From IMG/VR virus record IMGVR_UViG_3300001460_000134, positions 1 through 28,512 of that record: a stretch of 28,512 nt of DNA; one strand, given 5' to 3'. The stretch comes from a virus. Made by a program: the position numbers and the translations under genes. Each line of letters starts with the position of its first letter. Position 1 is the first letter of the stretch. This document shows, in pieces, positions 1 to 6,745 of the stretch. The notes under the pieces are model-generated. The model made no database searches, had not been told where the DNA came from, and worked only from the letters and a program-made list of their open reading frames with translations.

Positions 1-12
1 CTAAACGATTGT

Positions 13-450
13 ATGGAATATGATCAGCCATTATTGGATTTATATTTAAATTTGGAATCAATTTGTTTGAAAAAAATACAAAATTTGAAAAATCCATTTC
101 ATAAATACCTTGGCAAAGAGGATCATTTCCAAAATCAGGTAATGACTTATTTAAAAACTGCATATCCAAGAGTATTTTCCATTCACGTTCCAAATGAAGG
201 TAAGAGATCGCCATTTGAAAGATACAAGTTTAAATTTCTTGGAGGGGTTTCCGGGGTTCCTGATGTATTAATTTTTCATCAGAAAGAAGATAAATCAGGA
301 TTAGCGATTGAATTAAAAGTCGGCAGCAATAAGCCAACGGAAAACCAAATTAAATGTTTGAATAAACTGAAAGGCAATGGTTGGGAAACAATTTGGTCAA
401 ATGATTTTGATGAAGTGAAAAACGAAATAGATAAATATTTGAAAAAATGA
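13..450 (+). CDS. VRR-NUC domain nuclease
   Basis: Small stand-alone VRR-NUC nuclease of 145 residues. The core is visible as GVPDVLIF (about residues 81-88, Asp84), followed by AIELKVG (Glu100, Lys102, the E-x-K pair) and a downstream PTENQ with Gln112, which is the usual order in this PD-(D/E)XK branch. Phage members are single-domain and sit among replication and recombination genes, probably acting on branched DNA; that role is family knowledge, not shown here. The ATG at 13 is chosen because a possible upstream stop (TAA at 2-4, another frame) ends just before it. The frame is open to the left edge, so a longer N-terminus cannot be excluded. It overlaps the next gene by ATGA. Confidence 0.85.
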   Translation: MEYDQPLLDLYLNLESICLKKIQNLKNPFHKYLGKEDHFQNQVMTYLKTAYPRVFSIHVPNEGKRSPFERYKFKFLGGVSGVPDVLIFHQKEDKSGLAIELKVGSNKPTENQIKCLNKLKGNGWETIWSNDFDEVKNEIDKYLKK

Positions 451-677
451 CAAAACGTTTTTATTATTCCGAAGAAAAACAAAAGGTATCGTTAAAAAAT
501 GATCATTCAATTAATGATGATAAATTTGAATACATTGGATTGGTTACAGTAAATGAGTTTAATTTATTGTTGGATATTCTTTTTGTAAAATATGGCGACG
601 ATGATATTTCTTTGGAGAATATAGAAAAATGTTTTGGCGATTTTAGAACATATATAGACAAGTTGAAAAAAAAATAG
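447..677 (+). CDS. hypothetical protein, 76 aa
   Basis: I do not recognise this family. The ATG overlaps the stop of the VRR-NUC gene (ATGA), so the two are probably translationally coupled. The product is small, charged and soluble-looking: a Lys-rich N-terminus, an acidic middle (GDDDISLEN) and a C-terminus ending in a Lys run. There is no signal peptide, membrane segment or cysteine pair. It is the last gene before a promoter-like box and a structured leader, so it probably closes the upstream transcription unit. Confidence 0.6.
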   Translation: MTKRFYYSEEKQKVSLKNDHSINDDKFEYIGLVTVNEFNLLLDILFVKYGDDDISLENIEKCFGDFRTYIDKLKKK

Positions 678-679
678 TT

Positions 680-687
680 TATCTTTG
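680..687 (+). promoter_or_regulatory. Bacteroidota -7 promoter box (TATCTTTG)
   Basis: TATCTTTG matches the TAnnTTTG -7 consensus of Bacteroidota sigma-ABfr promoters. It lies just after the stop at 677 and would start transcription around 690-694, at the first base of the hairpin that follows. A -33 TTG is only weakly matched (a TTG at 663-665, closer than ideal). Confidence 0.6.
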
Positions 688-689
688 TC

Positions 690-781
690 TCATCGAGTTG
701 AGGCGATGACACAATATTTTTTTTCTATTATTACCTGAACCGGGTTCAAAATTCCTCAACGTTTTGTTCCCGGTTTTTTTT
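690..781 (+). ncRNA. structured leader or small RNA with terminator-like end
   Basis: Directly visible pairings are: a 6-bp hairpin, 690-695 with 704-709, with an 8-nt loop; a 7-bp GC-rich hairpin, aaccggg at 738-744 with cccggtt at 769-775, followed by a T run (774-781), which looks like an intrinsic terminator; and a perfect 7-nt complement between the first loop (gttgagg, 697-703) and the second loop (cctcaac, 754-760). The loops could therefore kiss or form a pseudoknot. Because a promoter box lies immediately upstream and the replication gene starts at 793, this is either an attenuator of that gene or a short RNA of about 90 nt. No known RNA family is recognised. Confidence 0.5.
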
Positions 782-792
782 ACAGATAAAAA

Positions 793-1548
793 ATGAATAA
801 AATTATAAAACCGAAAAAATTCGACAATTTTACGATCATCCCAAGTGCTATATTTCGACAAAAAAATATATCAATGGGAGCAACGGGATTGTATTGTTGG
901 TTGTTTTCCCATCAATCTGATTTTGATATGTCCGTTGAATACATCAGAGGACACTTCAGAGAGGGCAGAGATGGGGTAAATTCGAAGGTAAATGAATTAG
1001 TGGGGTTTGGATACCTCGAAAAAATTAAGATGCGTAAAAAGGGCAAATTTTACGGTTACAATTATATTTTGTCAGAAAAGCCGATTAAAAAACCATATAC
1101 GGATAAACCGAAAACGGAAAAGCCGTATACGACACCGAGTACGGCAAAACCGTCGACGGTTAGACCGAAATCGGCGAATCCGATACAAAGTAATATTAAT
1201 ACTAATATATCTTATAATACTAAAAGTAATATTAATAAAAGTAATGTCCAAGATTCCAATTTCAGCGATAAAGTCAAAGAATCATTGGACTATTTTATTG
1301 ATTTGTTTCCTGATCGATTTAAACCAAAAGGCGAAAATCAAAAAGTAAAATGGTTGCAAACTTTGTCAAGATTGGAAAAGTTGGATGGTTATGATGTTAG
1401 GCGTGTTTATTATATAGTTAAAAAGGTCAGAGACGATGATTTTTGGCGAGATAATTTCTTTTCGATACACAAGCTAAGGGACAAGAATAAGAACGGAATT
1501 AAGTACATCGATTACTTTGCAGAAAAATTTGGAAAAAACATATTTTAG
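793..1548 (+). CDS. phage replication initiator, winged-helix
   Basis: Replisome-organiser type protein, 251 aa. Residues about 10-93 form a helix-turn-helix/winged-helix domain (signature near MGATGLYCWLFSH and the EYIRGHFREGRDGVNSKV region). Residues 94-135 are a low-complexity linker of five-residue KPxTx units, followed by an Asn-rich stretch. Residues 157-251 are a helical C-terminus ending in an FW...NF.S..KLR..K.G..YID pattern often seen in phage DnaD/replisome-loader proteins. It lies at the head of the replication operon. The linker-coding DNA is itself repetitive and followed by AT-rich DNA, as in lambda O. Such proteins bind origin DNA and bring in the helicase; that is family knowledge. 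Confidence 0.75.
   Translation: MNKIIKPKKFDNFTIIPSAIFRQKNISMGATGLYCWLFSHQSDFDMSVEYIRGHFREGRDGVNSKVNELVGFGYLEKIKMRKKGKFYGYNYILSEKPIKKPYTDKPKTEKPYTTPSTAKPSTVRPKSANPIQSNINTNISYNTKSNINKSNVQDSNFSDKVKESLDYFIDLFPDRFKPKGENQKVKWLQTLSRLEKLDGYDVRRVYYIVKKVRDDDFWRDNFFSIHKLRDKNKNGIKYIDYFAEKFGKNIF
1081..1245 (+). other. candidate replication origin inside the initiator gene
   Basis: From 1093 to about 1190 the DNA is a tandem array of roughly 15-bp units beginning CCG and usually carrying CGG at positions 8-10: starts at 1093, 1108, 1123 (12 bp), 1135, 1150, 1165 and a partial one at 1180, with a weaker unit at 1081. One unit holds a perfect 14-bp palindrome, aaccgtcgacggtt (1148-1161). Immediately downstream is an almost pure AT segment (1187-1245) containing the same 15-mer twice (1187-1201 and 1223-1237). 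Iterons followed by an unwinding element inside the initiator gene is the lambda-O style layout. Function is inferred; the repeats could also reflect only the KPxTx protein linker. Confidence 0.5.
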
Positions 1549-1553
1549 AAAAA

Positions 1554-2177
1554 ATGGAAGAATTTAAATTAAACTTAGAAAAACAGATTTATCAAAACTT
1601 AAATCGTGACAAGGATTTAAACAAATTATTCCGCCCGGATAAGATTGGTAAATGTTCAATGCTGTTTGATAAATTCAAAAAAACAGTTGAAATTCAAAAT
1701 AAAAACACTTGGAAGGTATTTTATTTGAAGCAATCAAATGTGATGGCGTTAAAAAATATTGTGGATTACATTCAGAATAAACATTTATTGAATTTCACAG
1801 ATGCTTCAAATTATATGATTTACCGGGTAGTTGGTCAGACTTGGAATGGAATGGTAAATGAACATCGTATAATTGATAAATTAAAAGAAAAACATCCATT
1901 GTTTATTTTTAAAAAATCTAATTATGAAACGGATCAAAACTACTTTACAGATATTGAAGTTTTTTTAGGGCAAAAATTGATTTTAGGTATTCAAATAAAA
2001 CCGATTTCTTACAAAAATATGAATACGGATTATCAGATTCAGGCGAAAAAAAACCATCAAGAACAAGCGGAGAAATATAAATTGAAAAATAAGGTCAATC
2101 ATTTAATCTTATTTTATGATAAAAATACTTTGCAAAATTATTCCGATTTAAAGATTTTATTGAAAAAATATTTATAG
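1554..2177 (+). CDS. putative PD-(D/E)XK nuclease (restriction-endonuclease-like)
   Basis: 207 aa, helical N-terminus, then a segment that looks like a PD-(D/E)XK core: Glu103 in WNGMVNEH, Asp133 in YFTDIEVFLG, and Gln147/Lys149 in ILGIQIKP, giving an E...D...QxK set like that of I-Ssp6803I-type nucleases. A resemblance to MjaI-like restriction enzymes is possible, but I cannot confirm it from the sequence. It follows the initiator gene with a 5-nt gap and lies 1 kb before a DNA methyltransferase in the same operon, so it could be a replication-associated nuclease or the cutting half of a restriction pair. Confidence 0.45.
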   Translation: MEEFKLNLEKQIYQNLNRDKDLNKLFRPDKIGKCSMLFDKFKKTVEIQNKNTWKVFYLKQSNVMALKNIVDYIQNKHLLNFTDASNYMIYRVVGQTWNGMVNEHRIIDKLKEKHPLFIFKKSNYETDQNYFTDIEVFLGQKLILGIQIKPISYKNMNTDYQIQAKKNHQEQAEKYKLKNKVNHLILFYDKNTLQNYSDLKILLKKYL

Positions 2178-2194
2178 TTTTAAAAAAAAATAAT

Positions 2195-2392
2195 ATGTCA
2201 GAAACAAAAACAGATCCAATAGTTGAAGCGGTGGTCAAAAAATTCCAAGACAGGAGTAAAGTTGGAATCAAAAAATACGGAACAACATTGGCGGAAAGTA
2301 AAGAGGGTTTTATGCCATTTTTAAACCATCTTCAGGAGGAGTTGATGGATGCAATTTTATATATTCAAAAACTAAAATCAGAAACAAAATGA
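2195..2392 (+). CDS. MazG-like / nucleotide pyrophosphohydrolase-like small protein
   Basis: 65 aa, with a compact pattern typical of short phage MazG-like proteins: R20 and G24 followed by KKYG, then a helix LQEELMDAILYIQKL (residues 46-60) holding the EE..D metal-ligand spacing (Glu48, Glu49, Asp52). Family members hydrolyse (d)NTPs to monophosphates. This one is shorter than a full MazG domain, so the activity is uncertain. The start is preceded by an A9 run, as for many genes here, and the end overlaps the lipoprotein start by ATGA. Confidence 0.55.
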   Translation: MSETKTDPIVEAVVKKFQDRSKVGIKKYGTTLAESKEGFMPFLNHLQEELMDAILYIQKLKSETK

Positions 2393-3213
2393 AAACAAAA
2401 ATTATTTTTATGATAGTAATATTACTATCATCGTGCAACATTGAGCAGATTAACGATTTGACAGAATCAATCGAAAACTTACAAATTGAAATTAATGATT
2501 TGAAAATTGAAATTGACAGTCTAAATTCTGATATTGATAACTTAGAATATAGTGTAAACATCATAGAGCAAATACAAGAGATTAACTACGCAAATCTGCA
2601 AAATCAGATAACTATTTTAGCAGAAACCATTGATGATAACCAAACAGTATTTCAAAGTCAATTAAACGCATTGAATGACTTGGTAGTGGTGTTGTCAGCA
2701 CAATTTACAGAGCAACAAGAATTGATTGATCAAATTGAAATCAACCAAATAACATTGGAATTAGAATTTGCACAAAATTTGGAAAACTTACAGAATATTA
2801 TAGATGGTCAGGTTTCCGATTTAAATTCACTGATTACATCCGGGCAGCAAATAACAGATTCATTTTTGGAAGAACTGCAAAATCAAATAAGTGATTTAGT
2901 CGAATTAACAACCGAACAAGCTGAACAGATTACCCAATTACAGGAAACATCTTCAGGGGGTTCAAATCCGTTTATAATGTCATTAGTGGTAACATCTAAT
3001 AACGATGAATGGGGAACGGTTTCGCAGAGTTCAGGTCAATATCCATACGGAACTCAATTAACGTTAACTGCGATCCCAAATACAGAGAAAGGATACAGAT
3101 TTGTCAGATGGGTTGGAGTGCTTACAAATTCAACACAAAATCCATATAATATCACAATTACGAGAAATCAAGTGATTGAAGCGATATTTGAGCGTAGATT
3201 TGTAATTCCATAG
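2389..3213 (+). CDS. coiled-coil lipoprotein with C-terminal InlB-like beta-repeat
   Basis: 274 aa. Residues 1-16 form a short lipoprotein signal peptide: Lys, a hydrophobic stretch IIFMIVILL, and lipobox LSSC with Cys16 as the acylated residue. Residues 20-190 are heptad-rich (I/L spacing with E, D, N, Q), predicting a long coiled coil. After a GGSNPF hinge, about residues 197-274 resemble the divergent InlB B-repeat/Flg_new type beta domain (VTSNNDEWGTVS, YPYGTQLTLTAIP, GYRFVRWVG, ...EAIFE). The residues after Cys16 (NIEQ) are not a clear Bacteroidota surface-export signal. It is encoded between nucleotide and DNA-modification genes rather than with tail genes. A cell-envelope role such as blocking superinfection is an inference only. 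Confidence 0.7.
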   Translation: MKTKIIFMIVILLSSCNIEQINDLTESIENLQIEINDLKIEIDSLNSDIDNLEYSVNIIEQIQEINYANLQNQITILAETIDDNQTVFQSQLNALNDLVVVLSAQFTEQQELIDQIEINQITLELEFAQNLENLQNIIDGQVSDLNSLITSGQQITDSFLEELQNQISDLVELTTEQAEQITQLQETSSGGSNPFIMSLVVTSNNDEWGTVSQSSGQYPYGTQLTLTAIPNTEKGYRFVRWVGVLTNSTQNPYNITITRNQVIEAIFERRFVIP

Positions 3214-3215
3214 AA

Positions 3216-3818
3216 ATGAAAATAACAAACGAAGATAATATGAATCTGATGGCAAGGTATGAAGATAATTACTTTGATCTTGCTATTGTTGATCCGCCTT
3301 ATGGTTTAGGTAAAAAAATTTATAGTGGTGGCAATAAAGGATGTAAATTTCATACTTTATTTGGAGATAACAAATGGGATGATAATGTTCCCCCAAAAGA
3401 ATATTTTGACGAACTTTTTAGAGTATCAAAAAATCAAATAATATGGGGAGGTAATTATTTTGATTTACCACCAACAAGAACAATAATCTGTTGGGATAAA
3501 ATGAAAGGAGATAATAACTTTTCGATGTGGGAGATGGCGTGGACATCATTTTACAAACCTGCAAAAATATTTAGACAATCATCAATGGGCGAAAGAATAC
3601 ATCCAACACAAAAACCTGTTAAACTTTACGAATGGCTTTTAATAAAATACGCAAAAGAAGGCGATAAAATATTAGATACACATCTTGGAAGCGGAAGCAT
3701 TGCGATTGCTTGTCATAATTTAGGTTTTGATTTAACTGCTTGTGAGTTGGATGAAGATTATTATAATGCAGCAATAAAAAGACTAAAACAACATCAATCT
3801 CAAATGAGAATGTTTTAA
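3216..3818 (+). CDS. DNA methyltransferase, beta-class (probably N6-adenine)
   Basis: 200 aa SAM-dependent amino-methyltransferase. The catalytic motif IV is DPPY (residues 26-29), followed by HPTQKP (129-134) and motif I LDTHLGSGS (153-161), so the order IV before I marks the beta class. There is little room for a large target-recognition domain, as expected for compact phage enzymes. DPPY usually goes with adenine-N6 methylation, though N4-cytosine is possible. It starts 2 bases after the lipoprotein gene. Likely roles are protection against host restriction or pairing with the nuclease-like protein at 1554; neither is shown. Confidence 0.9.
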   Translation: MKITNEDNMNLMARYEDNYFDLAIVDPPYGLGKKIYSGGNKGCKFHTLFGDNKWDDNVPPKEYFDELFRVSKNQIIWGGNYFDLPPTRTIICWDKMKGDNNFSMWEMAWTSFYKPAKIFRQSSMGERIHPTQKPVKLYEWLLIKYAKEGDKILDTHLGSGSIAIACHNLGFDLTACELDEDYYNAAIKRLKQHQSQMRMF

Positions 3819-3847
3819 ATTTATATCAGAAAAAAAATAGAAAAAAA

Positions 3848-5518
3848 ATGAAAGAATTCGTTGAGGTTGGGATTCATCCCATTGGTAATTCGGACAACCA
3901 AAAATTAAAATGTCCGAAATGTTCTGAAAGTCGTAAAAACAAAAATGATCGCCCGTTATCCATTTCATTATCAAAGGGATTGTATAATTGTCATAATTGT
4001 GGGTGGAGTGGTAATGTAAAATTCAAAGCAAAAAAGGATTTTATAAAGCCGATTGAAACGATTTTACCATTATCAGAAAAGGTAATCAGTTACTTTGAAT
4101 CAAGAGGTATCAGTAAACCAACTTTGGACAATTGGAAGATTTCGGAATCAATTCAATTTTTTCCATCAGCCAATAAAAAAATGACTGCGATAAATTTCAA
4201 CTATTATCGTGATGGAGAATTAACCAATATTAAATACAGATCAGCCGGGAAGGATTTTAAAATGACATCAGGGGCAGAACTTATTTTTTATGGATTGGAC
4301 AAAATCAAAGATTTAAAAACAATTTACATCGTGGAAGGCGAAATGGATGCTTTGTCTGTTCACGAAGCAGGTATTTTTTCGGTTTGTTCGGTTCCAAATG
4401 GGGCATCAAAAGGAAATCAAAGGTTGGAATATCTTGACAATTGTTGGAAGAACTTTTTAGGAAAAGATATAATACTTTGTACAGATACAGATGAAGCGGG
4501 TTTATCGTTAAGAAATGAACTTGCAAGGAGATTTGGAAAGCATCGGTGTAAATACGTTGATTTTGGGCATTATAAAGATGCCAACGATATGCTTGTAAGC
4601 GAAGGCAAGCAATCGCTCAAAGAATGCCTATTGAATCCTAAAAATTTCCCATTGGAGGGGATTGTAAACATCAATGATATATGGGATGATGTTTTAAATT
4701 TCAATGACAAGGGCATTACAAATTACGGAATCGGTTTTGGATCTTCTGATGAGTATTTAAAAATCGCTTTGTCTGAATGGAGTTTAATTAGTGGAATCCC
4801 CAATTCAGGGAAATCGGATGTTGTTGATCAAATTTGCTGCAATCTTGCATTGCAAAACGATTTTCGGATTGGGATGTTTGCACCGGAATCATTTCCATAT
4901 GAGGGCCATATAAAAAGAATTGCAAATAAATTAAACGAAAAGAATTGTGATAACAATATTTTAAATGCGTCAAAGAATTTCATTGAGGAACATTTTTATT
5001 TTGTGAAAATAGATTTGGAAAATCTTACTTTAAAATCCATTCTTGATAAATTCAGAGATTTAGTCCTACAAAAAGGAATTAATATTTGCGTTATTGATCC
5101 TTGGAATATGTTGGATCATACCGATCAAAAAGACCATTCTTATATTGGGCGAATGTTGTCAGAAATAACGCAATTTTGTCAGCAAACAAATACACATTTA
5201 TTTTTGGTGGCCCATCCTCGGAAGATGGAGCAAAACGAAAACGGATATAAAATACCGACTCCTTATGATATATCGGGAAGTGCAGATTTTTTTAACAAGG
5301 CCTACAATTGTTTGACAGTATTCCGGGAACTTGGTCAAGAAACACAATATCAATCAGATGCAGTTGCGATTCACGTTCAGAAAGTAAAGCGGAAGGAAAA
5401 CGGAAAACAAGGAAAGTTTTATACCGCACCCGATTTTATAAATGGTGGGGTTTATCGTTCTTTGGATATAATTCCGGATAAAAGAAAAAAAATATTAAAT
5501 GATGAGGTACCTTTTTAA
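3848..5518 (+). CDS. TOPRIM primase-helicase (T7 gp4-like)
   Basis: 556 aa. A zinc-binding ribbon with CPKC (22-25) and CHNCG (48-52) is followed by a TOPRIM fold: VEGEMD at 162-167 and the DTD pair at Asp213/Asp215. The helicase half carries Walker A GIPNSGKS (316-323), Walker B ICVID (Asp417), an AHPRK segment around 455-459 and a basic QKVKRK strand near 511-516. This combination synthesises primers and unwinds DNA at the fork. It follows the initiator-containing operon and is the largest replication gene here. No DNA polymerase gene is visible in the window, so the host or an unseen phage polymerase is needed. Confidence 0.92.
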   Translation: MKEFVEVGIHPIGNSDNQKLKCPKCSESRKNKNDRPLSISLSKGLYNCHNCGWSGNVKFKAKKDFIKPIETILPLSEKVISYFESRGISKPTLDNWKISESIQFFPSANKKMTAINFNYYRDGELTNIKYRSAGKDFKMTSGAELIFYGLDKIKDLKTIYIVEGEMDALSVHEAGIFSVCSVPNGASKGNQRLEYLDNCWKNFLGKDIILCTDTDEAGLSLRNELARRFGKHRCKYVDFGHYKDANDMLVSEGKQSLKECLLNPKNFPLEGIVNINDIWDDVLNFNDKGITNYGIGFGSSDEYLKIALSEWSLISGIPNSGKSDVVDQICCNLALQNDFRIGMFAPESFPYEGHIKRIANKLNEKNCDNNILNASKNFIEEHFYFVKIDLENLTLKSILDKFRDLVLQKGINICVIDPWNMLDHTDQKDHSYIGRMLSEITQFCQQTNTHLFLVAHPRKMEQNENGYKIPTPYDISGSADFFNKAYNCLTVFRELGQETQYQSDAVAIHVQKVKRKENGKQGKFYTAPDFINGGVYRSLDIIPDKRKKILNDEVPF

Positions 5519-5530
5519 ATAAAAAAAAAT

Positions 5531-5677
5531 ATGATAGATAAAAAACAACTCATTAACGAACTTTTAGAATGTGTGCAAGATGCCACAGATACAGAAACCA
5601 AGATAACAGGATTGTCAATGTGTGCCACTCTTTTTAAAAGTGTACTTGATGAAGCTATTAATTATGCCAAAAGATAA
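5531..5677 (+). CDS. hypothetical protein, 48 aa
   Basis: Short ORF starting with ATG 12 bases after the primase-helicase stop, preceded by an A9 run like its neighbours. The product is mostly helical, acidic in the middle (QDATDTETKIT) and has two cysteines without a metal-site pattern. It overlaps the next gene by 14 bp. No family recognised. Support comes from spacing, the A-rich leader and the tight overlap. Confidence 0.5.
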   Translation: MIDKKQLINELLECVQDATDTETKITGLSMCATLFKSVLDEAINYAKR

Positions 5678-5930
5678 AGAGCGAAAACGATTGGATCAAT
5701 GGAAATTTGTCGACACAACTCCTGATCATTATAAATCAATGTCTTGGTGCATTCAAAACGATATAAAAATTTATCCCAAGAAAACCAAAGAAGGATTTAA
5801 ACTAATTTGCGTAAGAAATGGACAAGCGTTTCAGTCGGGTATCTCGTATAATGATATAGAAATGCACCAAAAAATATGGGATTTTTACGCATATTTGCAT
5901 AAAAAGTATAATAAATGTATAAAAAGGTAA
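5664..5930 (+). CDS. hypothetical protein, 88 aa
   Basis: The start is set at the ATG giving MPKDKERKRLDQWKF, because the longer frame from 5622 would lie deep inside the preceding gene. The product is basic, Trp/Tyr-rich (WKF, SWC, IWDFYAYLHKKY) and has no membrane segment. It overlaps the previous gene by 14 bp and the ParB-like gene by 16 bp, so it is embedded in an operon. No family recognised; a small DNA- or RNA-associated protein is possible from the charge, but this is a guess. Confidence 0.55.
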   Translation: MPKDKERKRLDQWKFVDTTPDHYKSMSWCIQNDIKIYPKKTKEGFKLICVRNGQAFQSGISYNDIEMHQKIWDFYAYLHKKYNKCIKR

Positions 5931-6358
5931 ATATTGCATCCATAAAACCGAACGATGAAAATCCTCGTTTCATTACAGATGCCAAGTTTAAAAAACTTAT
6001 AAAATCGATCAAATTATTTCCTGAAATGTTGGAGGCAAGACCATTGGTCGTTGATGAAAATATGATAGTATTAGGTGGTAATATGCGATTAAAAGCATTG
6101 AAGTCAGCGGGTATTTTTGAGGTACCTATAAATCAAGTATTAGGATGGACAGATGAACAGAAAAAAGAATTTATAGTAAAAGACAATGTTGGTTTCGGTG
6201 AATGGGATTGGGATATTTTGGCTAATCAATATATTCAGGAAGAATTAATCGCTTGGGGAATGGATATACCTGAATTTCCAACAGAGGAAAATGAAGAAAC
6301 AGAAGAAGAAAAAATTGAAGATTTAAAAATTTGTGAACATTGCGGTAAAGAATTGTAA
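5915..6358 (+). CDS. ParB/Srx-fold nuclease-like protein
   Basis: 147 aa with a ParB N-terminal-like domain in the first 90 residues: an NIASIKPNDENPR opening, LIKSI near residues 28-32, RPLVVDENMIVLGGNMRLKAL with the GGN.R core around 54-58, then a helix-rich WTDEQKKEFIVKDN region. The C-terminus is acidic (EENEETEEEK) and ends with a single CEHCG zinc-knuckle-like pair. Stand-alone ParB-like domains are frequent just upstream of terminase genes in phages, where they are thought to process or bind DNA; this one lies immediately before the small terminase. True chromosome-partitioning function is unlikely, as no ParA is visible. Confidence 0.75.
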   Translation: MYKKVNIASIKPNDENPRFITDAKFKKLIKSIKLFPEMLEARPLVVDENMIVLGGNMRLKALKSAGIFEVPINQVLGWTDEQKKEFIVKDNVGFGEWDWDILANQYIQEELIAWGMDIPEFPTEENEETEEEKIEDLKICEHCGKEL

Positions 6359-6363
6359 TTTTG
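6356..6363 (+). promoter_or_regulatory. Bacteroidota -7-like box before terminase genes (TAATTTTG)
   Basis: TAATTTTG matches TAnnTTTG and overlaps the stop of the ParB-like gene. The final G is 4 nt before the ATG at 6368, a spacing also found at 11392 and 22275. If active, the transcript would start at or within a few bases of the start codon. Confidence 0.4.
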
Positions 6364-6367
6364 TAAA

Positions 6368-6745
6368 ATGAAAAAAAGACAAAATCCGACAAAGAAAAAA
6401 GCGATGATTCAGGCATTGGAGAAATCATTAGGGGTTGTAACAACTGCATCAAAGATAGCAGGGATTCATCGTGATACGCATTATCAATGGTTAAAAACAG
6501 ATCCATTATATAAAACAGAAGTTAATCAAATTGATAATATTACTTTGGACTTTGCAGAATCGCAATTACATAAACAGATACAGGAGGGAAATACAACTGC
6601 GACAATATTTTATTTAAAAACAAAAGGTAAAAAGAGAGGATATATTGAACGGCAAGAAATATGGATGGATGCAGTTGTCGTTGAATCAAAATTAAGTAAC
6701 GAGGCAAAAGAAAAGATTCATAATATTTTAGATGAAGAATATTAG
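6368..6745 (+). CDS. terS: terminase small subunit
   Basis: 125 aa. The N-terminal helix-turn-helix (residues about 10-45, LGVVTTASKIAGIHRDTHYQWLKTDPLY) is the DNA-recognition domain typical of small terminase subunits in phages of Bacteroidota. The rest is helical and would form the oligomerisation part (TLDFAESQLHKQIQEGN, then TIFYLKTKGKKRGY). It recognises the packaging site and stimulates the large subunit. The end overlaps the large-subunit start by 14 bp, confirming the pairing. Confidence 0.85.
   Translation: MKKRQNPTKKKAMIQALEKSLGVVTTASKIAGIHRDTHYQWLKTDPLYKTEVNQIDNITLDFAESQLHKQIQEGNTTATIFYLKTKGKKRGYIERQEIWMDAVVVESKLSNEAKEKIHNILDEEY

Noticed and set aside
1093-1190. CRISPR-like array
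   Set aside because: Units are only 12-15 bp with no spacers, lie inside a gene and encode a five-residue protein repeat.
1007-1348. 113-aa + frame overlapping the replication initiator
   Set aside because: It is a second frame of the repetitive linker region, Arg/Ile-rich and without start context; the initiator frame explains the DNA.
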